Both the position numbers and the translations under genes were made by a program. This document shows positions 1 to 5,587 of a stretch of DNA of 6,885 bases, piece by piece. Positions within the stretch are counted from its first letter, which is position 1, and each line of letters starts with the position of its first letter. The stretch lies in the NCBI GenBank assembly GCA_003170575.1, contig PMZB01000213.1:1-6885 (forward strand), given 5' to 3'. The DNA is from Chlamydiia bacterium. GTDB taxonomy: Bacteria > Chlamydiota > Chlamydiia > Chlamydiales > FEN-1388. The notes beneath the pieces are model-generated. The model saw only the letters and a program-made list of their open reading frames with translations. It was not told the origin of the DNA and ran no database searches.

Positions 1-52
1 GAGTGGGCCCCTAAAAGCATCAAATAGCCCTTTTTCGCAAGAAGGCAATTGC

Positions 53-316
53 GTGCTCATCTATCTGACTGTCCATCCTGAGGCGAAAAAAAATAGGATT
101 ACCAAAATTGATGAAAAGGCAGTCCACATCGATATAAAAGCCGCGCCTAAAGGTGGAGAGGCAAATGCTGCTCTATTTGAATTTTTCTCTACCCTTCTGG
201 TCTTGCCCCTCTCTTCCTTTGTGCTCAAAAAAGGACACACGTCACATAAAAAAATTCTTCTCATCAAAAATTGCACCGTTGCTGATATAGTAAAGAAAAT
301 TATACCATATCCCTAA
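53..316 (+). CDS. DUF167 / YggU-family small protein (start uncertain, possibly 5'-partial)
   Basis: The product is a small DUF167 (COG1872, YggU-like) protein of about 87 residues. The family has a known fold but no settled biochemical role. Family signatures visible are the strand LIYLTVHPEAKKN near the N-terminus, the hallmark IKAAPKGGEANAAL (about residues 28-41), and VLKKGHTSHKKILLI (about 57-71), which matches the family's G-x-x-S-x-x-K region. The GTG at 53 has a GAAGG 7 nt upstream and is a usable start. However, the same frame is open to base 2 and encodes SQEGNC just before the GTG, much as E. coli YggU has extra residues before its first strand. No ATG, GTG or TTG lies in frame between 2 and 52, so a longer protein would begin outside the window. 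Its stop codon overlaps the ribosome binding site of the carboxypeptidase gene, so the two are probably co-transcribed. Family call firm; start not. Confidence 0.85.
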   Translation: MLIYLTVHPEAKKNRITKIDEKAVHIDIKAAPKGGEANAALFEFFSTLLVLPLSSFVLKKGHTSHKKILLIKNCTVADIVKKIIPYP

Positions 317-321
317 AGGAG
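315..321 (+). promoter_or_regulatory. Ribosome binding site of the carboxypeptidase gene
   Basis: AAAGGAG lies 7 nt before the ATG at 329 and shares two bases with the TAA stop of the upstream DUF167 gene. This fixes the start and suggests translational coupling between the two genes. Confidence 0.8.
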
Positions 322-328
322 CCTTTAC

Positions 329-1834
329 ATGAATATTTTTCAATTCTGTCTCACTTTATCTCTTATCTTCTCCGGTTATTTGTCTGCTCAAGAAGAGGCG
401 GTCCAAGAACAACCTGCAATCATTGAAAAGGTTCTTGCTGAAAATGCATCTATCACCGCGCAAGGGCAAAAACTAGTCTATGACGTGCATGGAGGTTCTA
501 TTACCCTAAAAGGTAAAGATCCAAATGAAACGGCTGCTATTCACTTCATCGCCTATTTTGTCAAATCCCCTCTCCAAAAAATGTCTCGCCCAATTGCGTT
601 CTGCTTTAATGGAGGCCCAGGATCCTCCTCTGTATGGCTTCACATGGGCTTTTTAGGCCCAAAAATAATTTCCACACCCTTGCCGCAAATTCCAGGAGTT
701 TCCTGTTACCATGACAACCCTGTATCCCTCCTTTCTGTGTGTGATCTTGTTTTTATCGATCCCGTAGCAACAGGTTTTAGCAAAGCGTCTGATGAAAAAA
801 GTGAACGAAATTTTTTTGGCGTGGAGGAAGATATTCGTTCTGCAGCAGATTTCGTACAGCTTTTTCTCACTAAATTCCAGCGGTGGCAAAGCCCAAAACT
901 TATTATTGGAGAAAGCTATGGGACAGCACGGGCAGTAGGGCTCGCACACTTGCTTCAAAACGAGTATTTTTTGAACATCGACGGACTTATTCTGATTTCT
1001 CTTGCTCTTGACTTCCCAACACCAGAACAAAATCCTACCAATGATTTATCTAATATGCTCCACCTTCCCACCTTTGCTGTTATCGCTCAGTATCATAAAA
1101 AATTAGGCAAACACTATTCAGAAATGTCCGTGAAAGAATTGGCAGAAGCAGCTTCTGCGTTTTCTGCAACTGAATATGGTCCAGCCCTCTTCTCGGGAAG
1201 TCAATTGCCAGCTAAAACAAAAGAATCCATAGCTCAGCGCCTGGCAGAATTTACATCGCTTCCCTCTGCTTTTTTCATTTCTCACAATCTCAGGTGCGGG
1301 CCTTTTCAGTTTCGAAAAAAGCTTTTTAAAGAAACTTCATCAGTAGTAGGAAGATTTGATGGCCGAATGATGACGTGGGATCCACTCAGCTCATCAGGTC
1401 ATGAAGGAATTGACCCTAGCTTTTTCTTTGTCACCTCCCCTTTTACCTGTGCCATCAACGACTACCTTGCTAAGGATCTCAAATGGAACAAACAAGAACC
1501 CTATCTTATTCTCAATTGTGATGCGCTAAGGTTTTGGAATTGGCACTCAACCTCCAGATGCGGGTTCAGAGATACTTCTTTTCTCCAAGATCTGCGTATG
1601 TCTCTGGCAAAAAATCCAAACCTGAAAGTGTTTGTAGCAGCTGGATATTACGATCTTGCCACTCCATTTTTTGCCCAACAATACACCTTGAATCATCTTT
1701 TTGTTCCAGAGAGGCAGAGCAAAAATATTTCGTTTAAGGTATATGAAACAGGACACATGATTTATCTGGATGAAAAGCCTAGGAAAGAGCTGTCAGCCGA
1801 TCTTTCACAGTTCGTAAAACTGTTATCAGAATAA
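329..1834 (+). CDS. Exported S10-family serine carboxypeptidase (carboxypeptidase C / cathepsin A-like)
   Basis: This 501-residue protein belongs to peptidase family S10, whose members remove C-terminal residues from peptides and mostly act in acidic compartments such as the vacuole or lysosome. Residues 1-20 form a signal peptide: a hydrophobic stretch ending LSA before QEEA. The family landmarks appear in order. NGGPGSSS (94-101) is the oxyanion-hole region, FIDPVATGFS (142-151) is the S10 substrate-site motif, and GESYG (194-198) carries the nucleophile Ser196. GYYDLATP (439-446) gives Asp442, and ETGHMIYLD (473-481) gives His476. All three catalytic residues are therefore present, so an active periplasmic or secreted enzyme is expected. 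The length is normal for the family. It follows the DUF167 gene by 12 nt, and its stop is directly followed by a strong hairpin. The natural substrate is unknown; peptide scavenging or action on host peptides are both inference. Confidence 0.93.
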   Translation: MNIFQFCLTLSLIFSGYLSAQEEAVQEQPAIIEKVLAENASITAQGQKLVYDVHGGSITLKGKDPNETAAIHFIAYFVKSPLQKMSRPIAFCFNGGPGSSSVWLHMGFLGPKIISTPLPQIPGVSCYHDNPVSLLSVCDLVFIDPVATGFSKASDEKSERNFFGVEEDIRSAADFVQLFLTKFQRWQSPKLIIGESYGTARAVGLAHLLQNEYFLNIDGLILISLALDFPTPEQNPTNDLSNMLHLPTFAVIAQYHKKLGKHYSEMSVKELAEAASAFSATEYGPALFSGSQLPAKTKESIAQRLAEFTSLPSAFFISHNLRCGPFQFRKKLFKETSSVVGRFDGRMMTWDPLSSSGHEGIDPSFFFVTSPFTCAINDYLAKDLKWNKQEPYLILNCDALRFWNWHSTSRCGFRDTSFLQDLRMSLAKNPNLKVFVAAGYYDLATPFFAQQYTLNHLFVPERQSKNISFKVYETGHMIYLDEKPRKELSADLSQFVKLLSE

Positions 1835-1895
1835 GAGACCGTACAGGAATAACTTTCACAGTTCTTAACTGTAAAATTTATTTCTGTACGATCCC
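1835..1895. repeat. Hairpin repeat element, short copy (61 nt)
   Basis: Arms 1835-1863 and 1867-1895 face each other across a 3-nt loop (CTT). Of 29 positions, 24 form Watson-Crick pairs, one is G-T and four mismatch. The arms match those of the element at 4361-4472: the inner parts read GTACAGGAATAACTTT-ACAGTT in both, differing by one base. It starts immediately after the carboxypeptidase stop codon. A run such as AAAATTTATTT sits inside the stem rather than after it, so this is not a canonical intrinsic terminator, though such a hairpin could stop or protect the upstream transcript. It codes for nothing. It is most likely a degraded copy of a dispersed palindromic element. Confidence 0.85.
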
Positions 1896-1903
1896 TAAGC
1901 CAA

Positions 1904-1963
1904 GAAAATCCTTGTTTTGAAATTGCAGACTTGATAGGAAGAGAGAAATTATCAAGGATTTTC
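1904..1963 (+). promoter_or_regulatory. Competing stem-loops in the leader of the TPR chaperone gene
   Basis: GAAAATCCTTG (1904-1914) is perfectly complementary to CAAGGATTTTC (1953-1963). A second pairing, CTTGATA (1930-1936) with TATCAAG (1950-1956), uses part of the same right-hand segment, so the two stems exclude each other. The segment contains AAGGA (1954-1958), the best ribosome-binding candidate for the ATG at 1971, although its 12-nt spacing is long. Both foldings would hide it. The pairings are seen directly; a regulatory role is inference. Confidence 0.35.
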
Positions 1964-1970
1964 GGGACAA

Positions 1971-2729
1971 ATGAAACCAACAGCTGCTTTCAAAAAAGCC
2001 CTAAAAGAAATCTACGACTCGATTCCTCATTTTCTTGCCGATTATTTAGCCGAGGAAAAAAAAGGACAACCTTCCTTGATTCCTCCTAATGAAGAAAAAA
2101 TGGAAGCTGATCTTAAAGAGAACATGCTTTCGTTCCAAAAAAGATGTCATAAGGGCTTTAAGCTCATCATGGATGAGTTAAAAAGAACCCAAGACCCAAC
2201 ATTTAACTTTCCTGAATTTGAAAAAAAGTTTTCCATTTCATTTCATTCTCTTTTGGCTCCACAGCCATTTACCAGGGCCATTTTAAAAGTAGTTTCAGGA
2301 ACGTCTTGGAAAGAAGCGCTTGCTATCCCGACTGAAGAGCTTGAATGGCTTTACAAGGGAGCCAAAAATTTATTCGATTCAGGCAGATACACTGAAAGTT
2401 GTGATGCATTTTCCTTTCTTTCTTGGTTCGACTCATCTCAACATGACTTTTGGATGGCGCTCGGACATTCTTGTTTTCACACTGCTGCATATAACCGAGC
2501 TATAAATGCCTATGGAGTAGCCTCCAGCATCCTTCCCACTGAACCCTGGCCTCATATCCACGCAGCTGCATGCTACGAAGCACTTGGCGATTTTGACCAA
2601 GCGAGAAACTGTTTAATGGAAAGCCGCATCTTAGAAGAATGCAAAGAAGCGCCCGACAAAAAGCTTATCCAGAGTATTGAGATTAAAATGAAGGAGTATG
2701 GGCGGGGTATTTCCACCCCGATCGCATAA
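1971..2729 (+). CDS. SycD/LcrH-like TPR type III secretion chaperone with N-terminal extension
   Basis: The 252-residue product resembles class II type III secretion chaperones (SycD, LcrH, IpgC), cytoplasmic TPR proteins that hold translocator or effector proteins before secretion. Residues about 112-225 follow the SycD layout: a lead-in helix (SWKEALAIPTEELEWLY), TPR 1 with LFDSGRYTESCDAF (about 124-157), TPR 2 with ALGHSCFHTAAYNRAINAY (about 158-191), and TPR 3 with HAAACYEALGDFDQARNCL (about 192-225). SycD itself is about 165-170 residues. Here about 100 residues precede the conserved part, and they are charged, helical-looking and unfamiliar. No signal peptide or membrane segment is visible. 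The start ATG has only a weak ribosome site (AAGGA, 12 nt away; GGGA, too close). A small gene follows after 22 nt, as often seen for a chaperone and its client. A general TPR scaffold is the alternative. TPR call firm; secretion role likely. Confidence 0.8.
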   Translation: MKPTAAFKKALKEIYDSIPHFLADYLAEEKKGQPSLIPPNEEKMEADLKENMLSFQKRCHKGFKLIMDELKRTQDPTFNFPEFEKKFSISFHSLLAPQPFTRAILKVVSGTSWKEALAIPTEELEWLYKGAKNLFDSGRYTESCDAFSFLSWFDSSQHDFWMALGHSCFHTAAYNRAINAYGVASSILPTEPWPHIHAAACYEALGDFDQARNCLMESRILEECKEAPDKKLIQSIEIKMKEYGRGISTPIA

Positions 2730-2732
2730 AAC

Positions 2733-2740
2733 AGAGGAGA
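2733..2740 (+). promoter_or_regulatory. Ribosome binding site for the small gene after the TPR chaperone
   Basis: AGAGGAGA lies just after the chaperone stop codon, 11 nt before the ATG at 2752. It is the only purine-rich site nearby. It argues for 2752 rather than the in-frame ATG at 2698, which lies inside the chaperone gene and has no comparable site. Confidence 0.55.
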
Positions 2741-2751
2741 ATTACCTTAGT

Positions 2752-3069
2752 ATGACCGAGCTCTCCCCAATTCTACCGTCGCCCTTAATGCCGGCGTCCT
2801 CTAAGGAAGAAGCAGGCCTATCCCTTGATACGCCTGTAGAGCTTGGCGAGCTCAAACGTACGACTACTAGTAAAACACCTCCTTCCCATATTCAATATCC
2901 TGCCTTAGTTGATGGAGAAATGCTCCTCAAAAACGTGAAAACCGAACCAGAAAAAGTTAAGAACGACCTAGGAAAAATTTTTACGGGGGAAAAACCAACT
3001 ATGGATGGAGCTTACGCCCTCTTTCTGCACGCGGGCTTGGTCCCTCTTCTGCAAGAGGAACCCGATTAG
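2752..3069 (+). CDS. Small hypothetical protein, possible client of the TPR chaperone
   Basis: I do not recognise this 105-residue product. The first half is rich in Pro, Ser, Thr and Leu (MTELSPILPSPLMPASSKEE and onward) and looks disordered. The second half is more helical and charged (VKTEPEKVKNDLGKIFTGEK), followed by a short hydrophobic stretch (AYALFLHAGLVPLL) and an acidic end. It has no signal peptide and no true membrane span. The gap to the chaperone gene is 22 nt on the same strand, with a purine-rich ribosome site, so the two probably form one operon. A Ser/Thr/Pro-rich, disordered N-terminus beside a SycD-like chaperone is the pattern of a type III secreted protein, but classical SycD partners are much larger translocators with membrane helices. 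It could therefore be a small effector, an adaptor, or the remnant of a longer gene. The start is not certain. Confidence 0.5.
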   Translation: MTELSPILPSPLMPASSKEEAGLSLDTPVELGELKRTTTSKTPPSHIQYPALVDGEMLLKNVKTEPEKVKNDLGKIFTGEKPTMDGAYALFLHAGLVPLLQEEPD

Positions 3070-3080
3070 GCTCATTTTCG

Positions 3081-3130
3081 AGTCACTATCATTTGCCTCC
3101 TCCCTTCAGTCGAAGGCAAACGATAGTACT
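3081..3130. terminator. Long stem-loop between convergent genes, probable bidirectional terminator
   Basis: CTATCATTTGCCT (3086-3098) pairs with AGGCAAACGATAG (3114-3126) with one mismatch (A-C on the + strand RNA, G-U on the - strand RNA) around a 15-nt loop. The stem extends outwards through A3085/T3127 and, past one bulged C, AGT/ACT. It sits 11 nt after the small gene's stop and 4 nt beyond the stop of the opposing Stealth gene. There is no clean T-run on either side, so efficiency is uncertain. Confidence 0.6.
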
Positions 3131-3134
3131 GTAC

Positions 3135-4247
3135 TTATTTATGCATTCTCTTTACAGGGTGCTCCCAAGGCGCAGGATTTGGGAAACAGGCCTCTAAAAA
3201 TTTCCTTAAAGCAGCGTCAGCTACTTTATTAGCCTTTGTAGTACTAATATCTTTGACGCAGAAAAACATTGGTTTTCTCTCTCCAAGAGCAGCTATTCTT
3301 GCTTGTACATGGCTTGGCTTGCCTTTAAAAGATATTGTCATTGAATCTGCATTTTTTACAGCCACTCCAGCACCATGCTTTAAGGCATATTGAGGAATAA
3401 GACCATTTGTAATACTCATGTCTTTAGAAGAAGGAAACTTATGAGAAGAACAGGAAGCAAAGACTGCAGGAAACTGTTTTTCAGTTAACTCTGCAATCCA
3501 TTTAATCATTGGTAGAGGTGTGTGCGCATGGTAACAAAGATCATCTTTTTTCAACTGAACATCTGAGCCGAAAGTATGACTCTCTAAAAAAGAGCACATA
3601 TTTCGTGCTAAAGTTTTTGTCACGTGATCTACCTTCACACCGTCATCCAAAATCTTTTTTTGAGAAAGAAATACTTTAATCTTATAGGGTCTCTCATAAA
3701 AATCATGTCTAGTTACATTCTTTCCTAAAAAAAGATCGGAGGTGAAATAAATGTACCTGCTTGCCAAATCAGGAATCCGATGTAAATTAGATTCGACCGC
3801 TACTGAATTGAAGGTGGGAAGGTGGTCCTTGTCGGTAAAGATTTGATCATGACTGACTACTGTCACCATGGGATGGTCTACGAGCCATTTAGGCTTTTTC
3901 CCTGAGGTAACAATAAAGATGTGCCGTACAAATGGAGCAAATGCATAAATCGAACGTAGTGAGTATTTTAACTCATCAAAATCTCGGCATCCGCACTTTC
4001 TTTTCGCTTGAGGCAATACATCACTTGCTAGTTTAAGAGATTTTTTTCGTAATGCCTTCCATTCTGGATCGGCTTTGTCAACGTAGGTATAAACAACGTC
4101 AATAGGCTCAGAATCCTCTAAAATCGAAGGATCCTGCAAAACTAAATCAGTCGGTATTGTGGTAAAAGCCTCTGCCGGTGAGCCGGCAAAAAGGAACAGT
4201 AAACTCGAGAGCGCAGAAAAAGCACTCATCCACCGCAGTCCCGTCAT
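3135..4247 (-). CDS. Exported Stealth-family protein (predicted sugar-phosphate transferase)
   Basis: Stealth proteins transfer sugar-1-phosphate groups. The family includes bacterial capsule phosphotransferases and the animal GlcNAc-1-phosphotransferase GNPTAB, which builds the mannose-6-phosphate lysosomal tag. Visible blocks in the 370-residue product are CR1, IDVVYTYVDKADPEW (49-63); CR2, from DELKYSLRSIYAFAPFVRHI (91-110) through LPTFNSVAVESNLHRIP (143-159); a CR3-like HAHTPLPMIK (240-249); and a CR4-like FFCVKD (328-333). Two motifs deviate: the usual N-D-D of CR2 reads T-S-D (169-171), and the usual N-D of CR4 reads K-D. The ATG at 4247 is preferred because GGGAGG lies 8 nt upstream; an in-frame ATG at 4274 has no such site. 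From 4247 the protein opens with a signal peptide (Arg5, hydrophobic 7-21, AEA at 25-27). Seven cysteines remain in the exported part. Family call firm; activity and acceptor unknown. Confidence 0.88.
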   Translation of the reverse strand: MTGLRWMSAFSALSSLLFLFAGSPAEAFTTIPTDLVLQDPSILEDSEPIDVVYTYVDKADPEWKALRKKSLKLASDVLPQAKRKCGCRDFDELKYSLRSIYAFAPFVRHIFIVTSGKKPKWLVDHPMVTVVSHDQIFTDKDHLPTFNSVAVESNLHRIPDLASRYIYFTSDLFLGKNVTRHDFYERPYKIKVFLSQKKILDDGVKVDHVTKTLARNMCSFLESHTFGSDVQLKKDDLCYHAHTPLPMIKWIAELTEKQFPAVFASCSSHKFPSSKDMSITNGLIPQYALKHGAGVAVKNADSMTISFKGKPSHVQARIAALGERKPMFFCVKDISTTKANKVADAALRKFLEACFPNPAPWEHPVKRMHK

Positions 4248-4255
4248 ACGTAAAA

Positions 4256-4261
4256 CCTCCC
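4256..4261 (-). promoter_or_regulatory. Strong ribosome binding site deciding the Stealth gene start
   Basis: On the - strand this reads GGGAGG, 8 nt before the ATG whose first base is 4247. It lies downstream of the alternative ATG at 4274, so that longer start would place this site inside the coding region. The shorter start also puts the signal peptide at the extreme N-terminus. Confidence 0.8.
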
Positions 4262-4306
4262 AAATTAATGTCATATGTTACCATAGAATTGGTACAACAC
4301 AAACTT

Positions 4307-4333
4307 ATTATTTTGCAAGAGATTTAATGGCAA
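4307..4333 (-). promoter_or_regulatory. Candidate promoter of the Stealth gene (weak)
   Basis: On the - strand, TTGCCA (4328-4333) resembles a -35 box (5 of 6) and AATAAT (4307-4312) a -10 box (5 of 6), but the spacer is only 15 nt. The -35 box overlaps that of the + strand prfB promoter, so the two would compete if both are real. Confidence 0.25.
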
Positions 4334-4355
4334 AAGCTCTGCAATCTGGTATACT
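4327..4355 (+). promoter_or_regulatory. Extended -10 sigma-70-type promoter for prfB
   Basis: TATACT (4350-4355) matches the -10 consensus at 5 of 6 bases and is preceded by TGG (4347-4349), a proper extended -10 element. Seventeen bases upstream, ATGGCA (4327-4332) is a 4-of-6 match to the -35 box. Transcription would begin near 4361-4363, the first bases of the long hairpin element, leaving a leader of about 130 nt before the prfB ATG. Confidence 0.6.
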
Positions 4356-4360
4356 ATGAG

Positions 4361-4472
4361 CTTAGGGATCGTACAGGAATAACTTTTACAGTTATAGAGG
4401 AGGAAAACGGTTCAGATCTTGACGATTTTTCCCTCTAGAACTGTAAAAGTTATTCCTGTACGATCCCTTAAG
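4361..4472. repeat. Hairpin repeat element, long copy with perfect arms (112 nt)
   Basis: Arms 4364-4393 and 4439-4468 are 30 bp of exact inverted repeat; with one bulged T the pairing continues into CTT/AAG at the outer ends. The 45-nt centre also folds back: TAGAGG (4395-4400) pairs with CCTCTA (4432-4437), GAAAA (4403-4407) with TTTTC (4427-4431), and the palindrome AGATCT (4414-4419) lies at the middle. The whole element is thus one long imperfect palindrome. The arms are homologous to those at 1835-1895. No open reading frame or transposase is inside, so this resembles a MITE or other small dispersed palindrome. It lies between the prfB promoter and its start codon. Confidence 0.9.
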
Positions 4473-4492
4473 TTTAACCTATAGGTCCATTC

Positions 4493-5582
4493 ATGACAGA
4501 TATAGAGCAAAAGGCACGTACCCTCCAAGAGAAAGCACTTCATCTCTGGAGGTGTCTTTGACGTCCCCAAAAAGAAAGAAGAGATCTCTCAGCTTGAAGA
4601 GAAAATGATAGCCGCAAGCTTTTGGGATGATACTTCATCAGCTCAAAAGACAATTCAGGAAGCAAATGATTTGAAATCCTGGGTTGACCCTTTGTCTGAT
4701 ATTCTCCAGCGCATAGAAACTGTGCTCTCACTTGCCCCAGATGCAGCCCAAGATGTTTCTTTTGCTGCAGACCTGGAAAAAGAATTAAGCGAAATTGAAA
4801 AAATATTATCCGAGCTTGAGGCTCGTCGCATGCTTTCAGGAGAAATGGATAAAGCGTCCTGTTTCTTAAGCATCAATGCTGGAGCTGGAGGAACTGAAGC
4901 GTGTGATTGGGCGGAAATGCTTTTGCGCATGTATCAGCGATGGGCATCTAAACATGGGTGGAAAACAGAAATCGTTGACATTCTTGAAGGAGAAGTTGCA
5001 GGGATTAGAAATGTAACCCTGTATATCAATGGGCCTTATGCCTACGGATATGCTAAAGCTGAAAAGGGTGTGCATAGGCTTGTGCGTATATCTCCTTTTG
5101 ACAGCAATGCTCGACGCCATACAAGTTTTGCAGCTGTGGATGCTGTTCCAGAAGTCACTGATGACATAAAAATCGAAATACGCCCTGAAGATCTTAAGGT
5201 AGATACATATCGCTCATCAGGAGCAGGCGGTCAGCATGTCAACAAAACTGACTCAGCTGTCAGAATGCACCACATTTCCTCTGGAATTACTGTCTCAAGC
5301 CAAACTCAGCGCAGTCAAATCCAAAACCGTGAGGCATGCTTGAAGATGCTCCGGTCAAAACTCTATGAACTTGAAATGGAACAGAGAAAGCAAAAACTTG
5401 CAGACCTTTCTGGAGAAAAAAAAGAGATCGCTTGGGGAAGCCAGATCAGAAGTTACGTATTCCAACCATATACACTTGTAAAAGACACAAGAACCAAGTA
5501 TGAAGTAGGAAATGTCCAGGCAGTGATGGATGGCGATATAGACCCCTTTATTCATGAATATTTAAAACAATTTGGTAGTTAA
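4493..5582 (+). CDS. prfB: Peptide chain release factor 2 (RF2), read through a programmed +1 frameshift
   Basis: RF2 recognises UGA and UAA stop codons in the ribosomal A site and triggers peptide release in the cytoplasm. Translation starts at the ATG at 4493 (weak AGG 7 nt upstream) and runs 22 codons to CTT at 4556-4558. It must then skip one base past the in-frame TGA (4559-4561) and resume at GAC (4560-4562). The joined protein is 362 residues, close to the 365 of E. coli RF2. The seam reads LWRCL / DVPKKKEEI, aligning with E. coli RGYL / DYDAKKERL. Domains in order are an N-terminal helical region (to about 110), the PCRF region with NAGAGGTEACDWAEMLLRMY (about 128-147), the codon-reading SPF motif (200-202) and the catalytic GGQ (245-247). 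SPF marks RF2 rather than RF1. The acetyltransferase gene follows after 5 nt. Synthesis is autoregulated by the frameshift, and the leader is an extensive hairpin. Confidence 0.97.
4548..4562 (+). promoter_or_regulatory. Programmed +1 ribosomal frameshift site of prfB
   Basis: A Shine-Dalgarno-like GGAGG (4548-4552) is followed by a 3-nt spacer, the slippery CTT (4556-4558), the in-frame stop TGA (4559-4561) and C (4562). This has the same geometry as the E. coli site: SD, three bases, CUU UGA C. When RF2 is scarce the ribosome pauses at UGA and slips forward by one base, giving full-length RF2; when it is plentiful, a 22-residue peptide is released. The site is seen in the sequence; the mechanism is established for the family. 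Confidence 0.95.
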
Positions 5583-5587
5583 AACCT

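Noticed and set aside
653..1030. 125-codon open frame on the - strand inside the carboxypeptidase gene
   Set aside because: It lies antisense to conserved S10 sequence including the catalytic serine region. Its product has no recognisable domain.
1917..1952. Sigma-70 promoter for the TPR chaperone gene (TTGAAA at 1917-1922, or TTGCAG with AATTAT at 1947-1952)
   Set aside because: TTGAAA has no -10 partner at the right distance, and the second pair matches consensus poorly. A promoter may exist here but I cannot place it.
2703..2720. GC-rich 6-bp hairpin (CGGGGT/ACCCCG, 6-nt loop) at the end of the chaperone gene as a terminator
   Set aside because: It is inside the coding region, has no T-run, and a gene with its own ribosome site follows at once. 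At most it affects coupling.
2698..2751. In-frame ATG at 2698 as start of the small gene
   Set aside because: It lies within the chaperone coding region with no ribosome site. The ATG at 2752 follows a purine-rich site.
3005..3232. 75-codon + strand frame across the convergent junction
   Set aside because: It overlaps the small gene, the stem-loop and the end of the Stealth gene, and its product looks random.
4248..4274. Longer Stealth start at 4274
   Set aside because: No ribosome site precedes it, while GGGAGG is ideally placed for the start at 4247, which also gives a normal signal peptide.
4361..4472. The long palindrome as an intrinsic terminator, riboswitch or integron site
   Set aside because: It lacks a T-run after the stem, lies downstream of a promoter rather than a gene, shows no known riboswitch core, and has no integrase or cassette context.
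4605..5582. prfB starting at the ATG at 4605
   Set aside because: It would lose the conserved N-terminus. The frameshift site upstream joins the true start at 4493 to this frame.
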